Below are positions 1 to 12,600 of a stretch of DNA of 64,000 nucleotides, piece after piece. The notes below the pieces were generated by a model. The model did no database searches. It had not been told where the DNA came from and saw only the letters and a list, made by a program, of their open reading frames with translations. Source of the stretch: Vigna angularis (Eukaryota; Streptophyta; Magnoliopsida; Fabales; Fabaceae); the NCBI RefSeq assembly GCF_016808095.1, contig NC_068977.1, positions 4,834,479 to 4,898,478 of the forward strand, given 5' to 3'. A program made the translations under genes and the position numbers. How positions within the stretch are numbered: position 1 is the stretch's first letter; each line of letters opens with the position of its first letter.

Positions 1-860
1 AACAGAAGGGCTATAAATTTACCTAGCTTCATGTCACAGCAACTCAGAGTGGCCCATTTTTTCTGTGCACTGCTGTAATAAATAAGCCAAACTCATTTAT
101 TTATATCTATATATGTATGTAGTAAGTACAATTGGAAATAACAAGTATTGTTACATTAACTTCATGTATTATGAGTGTCGGATCAAAGTTTAACTAGGCA
201 AAACTTTTGTTATAGGCTTCCAAGAGAAAAAGATTTTAAAAGATTCTTTTTAGTATTAATTGTGTTAGACTTCCAAAAAAATGTTCATTTCTTTTAAAGA
301 TTAATTACTTTAGGTTTTCAAAAAATATCTCAAAATTTTCTAAAACTAAATTTATAATAAAAAAAGTTAAATAATTTTATATAGTCATTATTGTGAATAG
401 AAATTCACCTGCAGAACAAGTCTTATTTAACATCTAAGGAAAAGAAGAGTAACAAGTAGCTGGGTGGAAGAAAGAAGGGCGTTTCTTTCTACATTTCTAG
501 GCCTTTAGCTTGTTCTTTTAAATTAACATTTATGTTTTTGGTAGAAGTAATATAAAAAAATTAGGTAAACAATAACTATTGTTTATCAAATTATATTTAT
601 TATCAGTTGTATATTTATTGTTATGCATTTCAAATGTCATACACTTTCAAGTTTTTACTCTTGATATTTTATCTTTCTTTCTCTCTTATCGTTTATGTGC
701 TTCTTGTATATTGTGGTGGTAACTTTTCATCATAAAAGTAAAACCTCTCGTTTTCTTTTCTTCTCTTTCATCTTTTTTTTCGTTTCATCTCATCTTATAA
801 GTATAAGAGTTTTTTTTTCCTTAAGGTTTCATCTCATTTTATTATATTTTGGATGTATTA
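1..860. other. AT-rich intergenic spacer
   Basis: No conserved coding sequence was found. Bases 1-104 resemble part of ABCB19 intron 9 (7584-7681). The rest is AT-rich spacer with T-runs; the short open frames in it show no recognisable domain. Confidence 0.6.
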
Positions 861-1340
861 GATTTCAAAATCGAATCTAGAAAGTAACTTAATTTTGAAA
901 TCTAGTTTAAAAAAGTCATCAAATATGAAAATTCACTAAATTTTATAATTCAGTTAAATAATTCGTTGGATTTCAAAATTCAGAAGTCATAGAGTTTTAA
1001 AATCCAGTTAAGGTGATCACTAGATTTTGATATCTAGTTTAAAATATAATTGGATTCCAAAATTTGGTCAAAATAGTCATCAAATTTTAAAATCTAGTTA
1101 AGGTAATCATTAAATTTTGAAATTTGGTTAAGAAAGTCACATAATTTCAAAATCCACTTACGATAGCAACAGGGTTTTGAAATTCAATTAAGATAGCAAC
1201 CAGATTTCAAAATCTAGTTAATGAAGTTACCAAATTTCGAAATCCTGTTAAGAATGTCACTAGATTTCGAAATTCGATCAAGGATTATGTGGATTTCAAA
1301 ATTCGGTTGACATTCTTTATCAGATTTCAAAATCTAGTAT
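859..1340. repeat. Degenerate ~30 bp tandem repeat
   Basis: About sixteen units recur roughly every 30 bases around a core like GATTTCAAAATCTAG, itself a near-palindrome (for example near 1024, 1055, 1083, 1113, 1144, 1171, 1203, 1233, 1264, 1290 and 1322). Units are joined by a variable GTTAAG-ATAGTCACC-like half. The array is heavily mutated. It is followed by a short ATT/GTT microsatellite at about 1407-1440. Confidence 0.75.
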
Positions 1341-1639
1341 TCATTTAATATTATTTTTTTATAATTTTTTTAACTTTTTTATTTTAATTTTATTAACATG
1401 TTTTATATTATTATTATTGTTGTTGTTGTTGTTGTTGTTATTGTTATTATCATTGTCAAAGAAGTGAGGTATTCAATAGTGATGATCTTATGTTATATCA
1501 TCCTTTCCGTTTGGTGGATTCACAAGTAAATTCAAGCTTCATGTCATATTTTTCTTCTTCTTTTATCAATGAAATGTATGAGGGAGATTATACAAATAGT
1601 TTTTATTATTGATCTGATCTTTCCCACAGTGATGACTTA

Positions 1640-1960
1640 ATTTAGTGAGTTTGATGGATTGCTTTTTATCTTGGCTTTTTATATTATAAGATCTAATAAA
1701 GCTACTGGTTAACCTAGGAGAAAGAAATTTGTGTTGTTAGGATGTGAAATGAGTGAAAAGTACATGAAATACAAATTTGATGTTCAACAAAGTATATACA
1801 ACACAAGAAAATTCGAGTGTCCTTTTAAATTGATGGGCAAGCCAATTTCTAATGGAGAGGGGTGAGTATTGAAGGTTATACGCAAATATCATAACCATGA
1901 TTAGGCCAAAAAACATATTGGATGACCAAATGTGGACGACTAATCCGATGATATCCATAT
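1640..1960 (+). pseudogene. Relic of a FAR1/MULE-type transposase DNA-binding domain
   Basis: The plus-strand frame through 1795-1950 reads KFECPFKLMGKPISNGEG, stop, VLKVIRKYHNHD, stop, AKKHIG. It keeps the CPFKL...GEGW..KV...HNH pattern of the FAR1-type zinc finger (WRKY-GCM1 superfamily) found in plant MULE transposases and FAR1-related proteins. The conserved tryptophan after GEG is a TGA stop, and further stops replace the expected residues downstream. Upstream, FVLLGCE...SEKY continues the similarity. No transposase core domain was found, so this is a dead fragment, either of a Mutator-like transposase or of a FAR1-related gene derived from one. Confidence 0.72.
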
Positions 1961-2408
1961 GGGGTCCATATCAACCCATCATGTGTCATGGTGTTTATGG
2001 TTCGGTGATGCTCATGGTTTGTTCATGACTGGGATAATCATGATGGTGATGTATATACGATGATGATCATAGTATTGAATGTTCCACGTTATGCTATGTT
2101 GATAGTTATGTTACTATAATGGTTATAGTAAGTAGTTAACATATGTGCTAATGAGTGGATAGACCAAAGGCTTATGTGTGAGATGTTAGTAAAGATATCA
2201 AGTGTTAGTGATCAAGGATTGAGGATGGATGATTGAGACTCGGGAAGCGAGTAATCAGATATGATTGATTTGTTATATTTAGAGGATTAGGAATTTTATT
2301 GTTATTACTTCAGTATATGGGGTGTTTGATTATTTTTTATATAATCAATATTTATGTATTTTTTTTTTATGATTGTTTAGCATAGCTTACCCCCATACGT
2401 GTGTGTTT

Positions 2409-2582
2409 GTGTATTTGTAAAAATTAAATTCTCAGCGATGATAGTATAATGTGCTATACTTGAGCATATAATATTGCAGATATTCCAGAGGCATTTGTGT
2501 ATTTGTGAAAATAAAATTCTCAACGATGATCGTATAATGTGCTATACTTGAGTAGATAATATTGCAGATGTTCGAGAGGCAT
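2409..2582. repeat. 87-bp tandem duplication
   Basis: Two copies (2409-2495 and 2496-2582) begin TGTGTATTTGT and share TATAATGTGCTATACTTGAG and ATAATATTGCAGAT. They differ at only a few positions, so the duplication is fairly young. No gene is associated. Confidence 0.8.
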
Positions 2583-3612
2583 AACAAGAGAAAGATTTGA
2601 ATTTCTTTACAAAGTTCTTTTGGTATAGACTTTTGAAACAATTTAATTGTATTTGTTTTATTTCCTTAATATTTTAATTACTTTGTAAACTTAAAACACC
2701 AACATAAGTAAAATTACTTACCAAAACCAATATTTGATTAATTCAACTCAATGTACTCTTCATTAGCTTTGTAGCGCCTTAATTTAAAAGTAAATTCAGT
2801 GTTAGAAACTCTTATGCTTTTAGAGAAAAGATAGAAATAGAATTTTTTTTTTTTAAATTGTTGAAAAAAATAAATACTTAACTTAGATTTTATTTCGTAT
2901 TCATTTTAAAATTTATTTTTAAAATAGTTGGGTTTTACAATAATATTTTATTTTAGAATATTTTTTATCCATTATATTTTTTCAATATGATTGTATTTTT
3001 TATATTCTTAAAATTTTATATTAACTAATTTGATTTTAATAACATAAAATCAGATAAAACAACATACAATTTAAATATTTTACTTGTGTATTTTAATAAA
3101 TTATTATTAAAAAAATTCTTAAATAATAAATTATAAAGTTTTAGTTTAAATTCTTAAGAATATGCATCTTTAAATTTTGTCTATAGTATTATTATGTTTT
3201 CTCACATGATCTTTGAAATAGTTTTAATTCAATTTATTAGATATCTCATTTTAAAAAAAATACTAGATTAAGACTAAATTTTTTTAAAAAAATTAAGTAA
3301 CATAAACTAACTCTTGATTGATCTGAGAACTGCCAATTTTACTTATGTTTTAGTTGGTAGAGCAAAAGAAAAAGAAAACACTTGGATGACATGCTTATGC
3401 ACATTGGCATGTGATTAATATAATAATTGATAGCCCATAATAGATCACTTTGTCCTCAAGTTACAAACCTCATCATATCCCACATATCTACATCTAAAAG
3501 AGAAAAGAAGAAAAAAAAACAAAGCATGAGATTAATGGGAGCCAAACATAATTATCACCCCACAAGGTCATATTTATGAAATGAAAAACAATAATCTGTC
3601 ACTGTCACTGTC
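2583..3612. other. Intergenic spacer and 3' flank of the ABCB19-like gene
   Basis: Strongly AT-rich. The part nearest 3612 must include the 3' untranslated region of the ABCB19-like gene, whose stop codon is at 3613-3615. No clear canonical polyadenylation signal was identified, and nothing else recognisable was seen. Confidence 0.55.
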
Positions 3613-6591
3613 TCAAATGTGATGATGTTGTAGCTGCAAGAGTCTAGAATATGCCCCTTCTGGCCTGCTCACAAGTTCTGCATGGCTACCTTGCTCCACA
3701 ATGCGACCATCTTGAACCACTCCGATGCAATCGACCCCTCTGATGGTCGACAAACGGTGAGCCACAAGCACCGTGGTGCGACCCCTCATTAGCCTCTCCA
3801 AGGCCTCTTGTAGCACACACTCGGACTCAGCATCTAGGGCACTGGTGGCCTCGTCCAGAAGAAGAATCGTAGGGTCCTTAAGCACTGCCCTAGCAATGGC
3901 GATCCTTTGCTTCTGCCCTCCAGAAAGTTGCACCCCTCTCTCACCAACAGGTGTCTTATAACCCTCGGGCAAACCACTCACGAACCCATGCACGTTCGCT
4001 GCACGTGCAGCCTCTATCACCTCACTCTCACTTGCACCATCTTTTCCATATGCAATGTTCTCGAAAATGCTCGCTGCAAAAAGTGCTGGTTCTTGCTGCA
4101 CCAACCCTATCTTCAGCCTCAGAGACTTCAGATTCAACTTCCTTATGTCCTTCCCATCCACCATCACTTTCCCGGCAATAGGGTCGTAGAATCTCTCTAT
4201 CAATGCAATCACAGAACTCTTCCCTGACCCACTTGCCCCCACAAGAGCCTGGCTCTGCCCTGCACGGATCCTCAGGCTCAAATCCTTGAACACCATCACA
4301 TCAGGCCTCGAAGGGTAAGCAAAATCAACATGCCTCAGCTCGATCTCCCCGCGCAGAGATTCCACCGGCTCTGCGTCGGGATCATCAGGGTCGATCCTCG
4401 TCGACCGATCAAGGATCGAGAACACCGACCCCACCGCCTCGCCCCCGCGGATTATCTCCGGCGCCAGGCTCACGGTTTCCGCCACTGAATTCGCCGTTAT
4501 CACGAGGACCACAAACACTTTGATCACCTTTGAGAAGGTTGAAGCACCCTTGCTCACCAAATGTGCCCCGTACCATAGAATGAGAGCCTCGGAGGCATAG
4601 AGGGCAAGCTGAGAGAGACCGAACAAGAAGCCCGACGTGAGGCTCCGCCGCAGACTCTGGCGCTGAGGCACGCGAAGCTCGTTGCAGAACACTGATAACA
4701 TCTTGGTTTGAGCATTGAATGCTGCAACTGTTCTGATGTTGCTCACTCCCTCTCCTGCTATCATACTCGTCTTTGCATGAGCTTTGGCTGTGTCTCCAGC
4801 AAACCCTTTTAGAGATAATTGCTGCACGATCAAAAACACATACAGAAACATCCATTGTTAGCTAGCACTGAATCAAACACCGACATAAAGTCCTACGTAA
4901 ACCAGTTATGTTCCTTGGACTTCATAAAGTCGTAGGAATATGTAGTTTAAAAATTATGTAGCAACAAGTTTTATTTTACGTGCAACTAGTGATTTTTTAT
5001 TTTTAATTTCAAAAACATTCTACAAATACACTGAAAATGGATGGCATTATAACACTTATAGAAACTAAAATCGAAAGCTATAAAGGTTTTGTCGATCAAA
5101 ACAATCCTCTACTTTTCTTATGTTTCTCTGCGAAACTTTCTTTTTGCATGAATAGTAATAAGAGCAATTTTGTGGGGAATTTTCACACACCTTGAAGCTA
5201 TGTCACTGGTTTTTGGCCTACTAAATCCATGCAAGGCATGAGGGTGTATCAAATACTAACTGTAAGTATAACGGTAAAACATTAATAATTGAAGACATGC
5301 TTCTGCCAAGATTGGAGGAAGGGATTTTGGTAATTTCAATAAGTGCACTGTTCATTTTTGGTAAAAAGTTTCATCTGATGGGGAGAAAGAAGTCACCAAA
5401 ATCCAGTGAAAAAGAACAAAAGGGCCAAAGTGGTGGGACCCAGAGAGGAGAGAGAATGTCCATGTTCATGCAGCATACATTACATGGTCACCAACTACAT
5501 TGAAAGACATTGATGGTTAATAAGGTACGTGTCCCTGATCAATCAGTCTATTTTCTTGCCCTGTGCCTATAGCATGCGCAGAACGTAGAATACTACCTTT
5601 AACAGTATTAATCAGAAGTGATTGTTACTCTTAGTTTGAAAATGATGTGTGTAAATGTGATACTACTTTTTTTCAAATATTAATTAATGTGTCACTCTAT
5701 GTACCTTATGTGTTGCAGAGGTGTAAGTGTGACAGATTTAACTGAAATTTTATGTTAAAATATGCTAAGCTTTAATTAAAAAAGTTAACCCATGTTTTCT
5801 TGCAGGAAAAAGTTAACCGTGTGAAAGTAAAATAACACACTTGGTAAAAAAAGAAAAATTGTACAACATGCTTTTGCGTGGGAATCATCAACACAAGAGA
5901 AAGAAAACATAAATTCGTAACTACCTTTATGCTTTTGTATCGTGGAAAATTCGTGCAAATCATGCTTGTTTGATTGTTTCAAATTTTTTTCTTTTAAAAT
6001 TGTTAAAAAATGATTTTTCTAATACTTCCTTTGAAAATAAAAAAGAAAAATTATATAATAAAATATTTCAAGCATTAAAATATGTATTTAAACTTTCTTG
6101 ATTTTCTTCCAAATCTACCTTACCAAACAAAATATATTGGAGCATGATAGAGAAATGTGCACCAGAAAAGCAAGATAGAATAAAGAAAGTCCATGTGAAG
6201 CTATCTCCAGAATCATTCACATGCATGCCCTAATTAAAGAACTGAGATGTTATCCATATACAGCTAAACCGTCTACATATGCAGCAAGACCCAAATGGTC
6301 TCACGTGCATGGTCAAAAAATCTCCAATGGCTTCAAAACTCAGATACAAGAATTTTTCACCCATTCATCCCCAGTAAGAATATATGAGTATGCACGTGTG
6401 AGTGAGAAAGATCACTGAAGAACATACACTATGAACGGTTTTAGAAAATAAAAATCATAACTTTAGAAAAATACCCTTCCCAAAATCAGTTAACAAACAA
6501 CCCTTTAGACATTAGATATGCTCTGTGAAATCAAAATTTGAAATTAGTATTAAAATAGTACTGAAATATAAGTGGATGTACTTGAACAAAA

Positions 6592-6629
<38 letters not shown>

Positions 6630-9600
6630 AAAGACTATGTGTGAAGGTCACATGCCTAGGACCTGAAAAAGACTGGGAACCGATCACGGGTGGAGGAGCT
6701 AAAAAAATAAAAGTTCAGATTCCCAGACAGACTAAAAAAAGGTTTGGGGTTTGTAGGAAAAATATGAATAATAATAAAAGGAACGCAATGAAGTTTCCTC
6801 TTGCAGTGTCCCAAAAATATTGTTAAAAAAATACTCTAGCTCTGCAGGGATCTTCTGCCAATGAAGAGCTTGTGTTTTCTGTCTTATGATGAAATATTTC
6901 TTTATAAAGTATTCTAATATTTCACAGCCAGCTGGCAGATATACTCCACAATGATAATAATAGTATATTAATAAAGTACAGTGATTTTAATTTAATAAAG
7001 AAGGTTGAACAAGTGCAAGACCAGTCTCAGTGTGTGACATTGAAGTTGATGATCAGGTATGGAATCTGCATCCATAAAATAAATCTTTTTTTTCATGGCC
7101 ATTATTAACGAGGTTTTCAATACACCAATGTGTTATTTCACAGAAGTTAATGTACTGGACTTTGAAGGAAGCACGTGCACTGTTCAACTACGTAAGGAAC
7201 TCTGCTGTTCTAACTTTTGTCGTCTAATGTAACCTTAGATGGGAAGTGAAGTTATATTTTGAGTGTAAAAGACATTAAAAAATGTAATTACTGTTTTGAA
7301 TTTCGTTAATGCAACTTTTTACCATGTGTTATCTCTCCAACTCGTATATTTACAGTACTTTTCACTTGGGAAAAACAACATAAAACAGTAACTAGTGTGG
7401 AACATGAAAGAGAAAAAATATGCTGGACACATTGAAAAAGATGTTTCCTAGAGATTGAAAAAAAAATGCAGGCCAAACACCAAACTGTAGAATAAATTGA
7501 TATAAAAATGTCTCCTTGAGAACCGTTGGTTGAAACTCTAGCAGGGTTTAGGGCCATGAGAGGATGTCAGAGGGAGGAGAGAAAACAAAAGGGTCAGGAA
7601 AATTATCTAGCTTCATGTCACAGGGAACTGACAGGGGACCCTTTTCTGTGTAATGAATAAGCCACACTAAGGTGAAGGCAGTGTAGTGTAGTGTAGTGTG
7701 GTGCATTAGTTAGCCAGAAGAACAGTGATTTTTTGTTGTGATTTATTTATTAATATTCAGAAGTGGCAGGAAGAAGAGTATTGAAATTTGCAGAATCTCA
7801 ATTATCAAACCCCATATCCCAAGCACAAAAATGGGGTGTGGTCTTGCCAGAAGACATGGGGCTAGTTGCTAGCTGGAGTCTTCAGAATCTGACTTTCCCA
7901 TATCATACCATATGGTCAAAAATGTAAGACTCATTAGTCACTACTACCTCACAGCAAAAGCTGATACAAGCTTCTGTACACGTACCATTCAAGAATCTAA
8001 CTTGAATACGTAGAGGACCCCACCCCCCCAACTCAGAAAAATGCAGTGCTGCTGTTGCACCATTAAGCCCTCTATCATCCACATGCATTATAATCTCTGT
8101 CATGGTTGAATTTGGGAACTTGGGCCCTATCTCTTCATGGAGTACTTCACTATGTTATTTCCATTTTAAAGGGTTGGTATTTTTCGTGGAGTTCTTCAAT
8201 TTGAAGATGGATTTCACTCTGTTAACCTATATGATCTTCAGTGTTAACTAATTTACTGTAAAAATTATGGAAGTGAAAGTCTAGAGTTTTTAACCCTACT
8301 AAGTTTTGAAATTCTGGATTAAAGTTTTGTCCTTGTGCACCCTTTTCCCTCCATTAGTTGTCAATTTGAAGTACAATTTCACTATGTTAAAAAAAGGGAG
8401 GTTTTAATGCCATTATTAATGAGATTTTATGGTCCAATATGAGTTATTATTTCCCAGAAGTTAATGCACTGGACTTGGAAGGAACACGTGCACAGTTCCA
8501 CTTTGTGTGGCTCTTTGTTGTTTTAGCTTTTGTCGTCTAATGCCAGCTTGTGTGTGAAGATAGATTCTCAGTGTAAAAGGGTAACTGTAAGGTAATGAAT
8601 TTTGGGTAAAAATCTAGAGTAACCCCCTGGTCCCACCACTATATATAGTCTAAGGTCAACACATGCAGATAACAAGAAGACAAGTTTGTAAGTTCACTAA
8701 CTTAAACAATTTCTTCTGCTCTTGGGTGAAGAAAAGTAGTATAAAAACTTTGTATCAGAACTTGGATCTAATTTTGTATTGCATATAATATATAATATAA
8801 TGTAGTCATGATAATTGAGTTTACCTGAGCAAAGTTGGCTAGCACAAGGAGAGGGAAGGTTGCCAAGATGAGCAAGGAAACCCTCCATTCCACTATGAAA
8901 GCAACTATAAAAGAAGTAAGGAGAGATGTCATGTTCTGCAGAATCACTGATATCCTCTCAGCAATTGCAGACTTCACATCAGCTGCATCAGTGGCAAGGC
9001 GAGCTGCAACAAGGCTTGAGTTGTGCTCCTCCTCATCGAACCATCCAACTTCATTCCTCAAAATAGCTAACCAAGTACAAACACCAAAATTTAGAGAATC
9101 TCACTCAAACAAACACACACCAACACATGAAATAAACCATACCGGCAAGCATCATTCTTCTGACCCTTGTGGTGAGGTTTTCTCCCATGATACTAAAGAA
9201 GTAATGCTGTATCAAGTATGCACCAACTGCATAGAGACCGGCACCAATGTAAATGAAGACATACTCCTTAGTCTTCCTCTCCATGGAAGCATAATTTCTG
9301 AAGTAAAAGACCTCAATCATGTTGCTCATAACAATAGCAAAAGTAGGGCCAATGAATCCAGAAAGAACAGAACCAACAGCTCCCATGATTGAGTAAGGCC
9401 ACTCGGGAGCATTCAACTTAAGCAACCTGAAGAAATATCCATCTGGAGCAGGATTTTTCTTATCTGTTTCAGCATTTGATATCATCTCAATACGGCCATC
9501 TGCACCAGTGCTGTACTGGTAGCTCAAGTTCCTCAGGCTGCCAGACCTGAGACTCAAGGACTTTGTTGACAGTGAATGGCTCAGCCGCGACGACCTAGTC

Positions 9601-12600
9601 CGGCGAGTTGATGGGTTGGAGAAGTCTCTATTTCCAACCATTTCTTGGAACCGAATGAGTGAAGCATATGTGCCTGCCTTGGCAATGAGTTCTTCATGTG
9701 TGCCTGTCTCAACAACTTGTCCTTGTTGTATAACTGCAATGGTATCAACATTCCTTATGGTTGATAGACGATGTGCCACAACCACAGTTGTTCTTCCAAC
9801 CATGAGCCTGTCTAGTGCCTCTTGAACTATGCTCTCAGACCCTGCATCAAGAGCACTAGTTGCTTCATCTAATAGAAGGATCTTTGGGTTCTTCAACATG
9901 GCTCTGGCAATTGCAATTCTCTGCTTTTGGCCCCCAGATAATTGAACTCCTCGCTCTCCCACCTGGTCAAAACAGAACACATTTTTATTAACAAACCCTT
10001 GTCTAGAACTAAATGATCAACTTTACGTACCCCAGAAAAATTAGTACAACTTATTTATGATTTGAAAATTATCAGTATTCCAAACCTGAGTGTTATAACC
10101 ATTAGGAAGCAAGGTGATAAAACTATGAGCATTTGCAGCAGAAGTAGCAGCTTCCACTTCAGCCATAGTTGCATCAGCTTTTCCATAGAGTATGTTCTCT
10201 AGAATTGTAGTTGCAAAGAGTGCAGGCTCTTGATTCACCAACCCAATTTGATCACGCAACCATTTTAGTTGTAGAGTCTTAATGTCCACATTATCCAGCA
10301 GAACCTGACCTGCTTGGCCATTTCAAAGAGATCAACATAGTTGTAAATCCAAGACTCCAAAGTTCAAAATTTCAATGCACTGTGATGTTTCATGTGCTCC
10401 CAAAACCATTCTAACATAGAACTGTCATGGTAGTACAAAATATTTTCTACTTCCAAGAGAGTTGAAAGTGTTCAGTTACCTTCATTTGGATCATAGAACC
10501 TTTCTATCAAGGAAACAACTGTGCTCTTTCCAGATCCACTGCCACCAACAACCGCAACAGTTTTTCCAGCAGGGAAAAAGATTGAGAAACTGCGAAAGAT
10601 AAACACATCCGGCCTCGAAGGGTAGCTGAAAGAAACATCTTTAAATTCAATGTTGCCATTAACCTCAGCTAGGCACTTTCCTTCTGATGGATCTTCCACT
10701 ATGGTGGGTTTCTGTTTGATGATCTCCATCAATTTGTATCCCGCTGCTTTGCCTTTGCTGAAAGCACCCAAATTGGAAAAGGACTGTCCCAAACTCCTGT
10801 TGAAGTAAACCAAAATGTCATGATTACATGAATGGTGTCATTAAAAGTTAACACAGAATCATCAAAAGTTACTAAAATTAGGCCCTCACATGCCACCAAC
10901 AATGGCTGAGAAAATAGCTGTGAATGCCTTGCCTCCATCTGTTTGTCCATTCCTGATGAAAACTCCAGCATACCAGAAAACCAGTGCCCAAGACATGCAT
11001 GCTATTCCATATGTGCATCCTAGGCCTAAACCTTTGGCCATTCCTGCCTTGTATCCAAGTTTCAGAGTGTTTTGTATTGCATCAGAATAAGAATTCAGTG
11101 CCTTGCTCTCCCCAACATAAGAGTAAACAGTTCTAACTTGAGCAATGGCCTGTTCAAATTGCATAATGAAGACCAATTAGTCCCTACATTAATCTGTCAC
11201 TCTTCTTTTTTTTTCAATAGAGCCCATTTTTGAGCCAATGATTATGGAAATCAATGTGAAGGACAGATCTAAACAATCAAAAAAGAAGAAGCAATTTTAG
11301 GTAAAACATAATTTCGTTTCATGTACTTATTTGTAAACAAGGACCATAGTTGGCATTAGAGCGACACAAGACCACAATCATCATCACCATGCTTTTTGAT
11401 TATTTTTCTCACAAAAGAGAAAAGCTAGCTAGGAACTTTCATGAGTGCTCCACACGACAAGACATCATTTTCACACTAAAACAGCCACTGAACATCAAAT
11501 AAGGCGCAAATTCATATGAAAGAAGAGCATGCGCTCCATGTACTCAAAAAAGTAGGAGGATCAAAATTCAAAAAGCTTTTGAACAACCCCATAAAAACCA
11601 TACAGGAAAAAAAACCACAAACAAAAGGTACAGAAAAGAATAGAACAAAAACAGAACACAACCAACTCGGCCAAGCCAAGCATTTTCTTTTCTTTTGATG
11701 AACATTTGATCTTTTGTTTTTACCATAAGAAGAAAGGTGTGCAAGTTCAAGTTCTTCAACCTAAAATTAACCTCACCTGCTCAGCTATTATTCCTGCATT
11801 TGCATAAGATTCTCGACTCTTTGATGTGAGGCCAGTGAGTGTGTAAGCATACAATCCACCAGCAAAAGCAATCCCGGGAATCACTGCAACACTCAGAAGT
11901 GCGAGCCTCCATGCTGACACAAAACCAACCACCAGACCCGCCAGAAACGTTGATAGATAGTGTATGAAATTCCCCACCTAAACAATCACAAAACGTTAAA
12001 CCAACAAACATAAAACTACAAAACTCATGAAAAAGCAGCAACATCAACCATGTGACTGAACCCGTGCATGTTAGCATCTAACATGCGCCACCTTGTTCCA
12101 TCATCATCTATGGACCCACTTCGGTGGATATCAATCAACAACCCCGGAAGGCCATGGTTTCTATACGTTCTTTTTTTGTACCATAAAGGAATTGCAACAT
12201 CTGCTATGTGACTAAACACGGCGCGCAAGTTAAACAATGTTTTGCTACCGTGCACCACTTTCTTCTATGATCGTCTATGGGCCCCACTTAAATGGATATC
12301 AATCAAACACCTAGAAGACCACGGCTTTTTCTATTTGTTCTATCTCTCATACCATCAGCTATGTCAATTCATCCCTGCGCACGTTAAAGTGTGTTTTGTT
12401 AACGTGCGCCACTTTGTTCCATGATCATGTGTGACCCCACTTACCAATGGATATGAATCAACTGCCCCTTAAGGCCAAGGTTTCTACTTGTGCCTTTTTT
12501 ACATACCATGAAGGTAAAAAATACACAAAGATGGCAAATTCAAAGCACCTTCTCGCTTATAGCATCTTGAACTAGTAGTGTATCTGTGGAGACACTGAAA

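Larger units (their letters stand above)
4822..8824 (-). other. Intron 9 of the ABCB19-like gene (4.0 kb)
   Basis: The donor (CAG|GTAA) after exon 9 and the acceptor (TGCAG|C) before exon 10 join the conserved NFAQ|QLSLKG junction. The intron is over six times longer than any other in the gene (the rest are 76-627 bases). It holds a TA microsatellite at 6595-6624, a diverged direct repeat (7098-7300 and 8409-8605), and a segment at 7584-7681 that resembles the extreme left edge of the window. No credible coding exon was found inside it. Confidence 0.85.
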
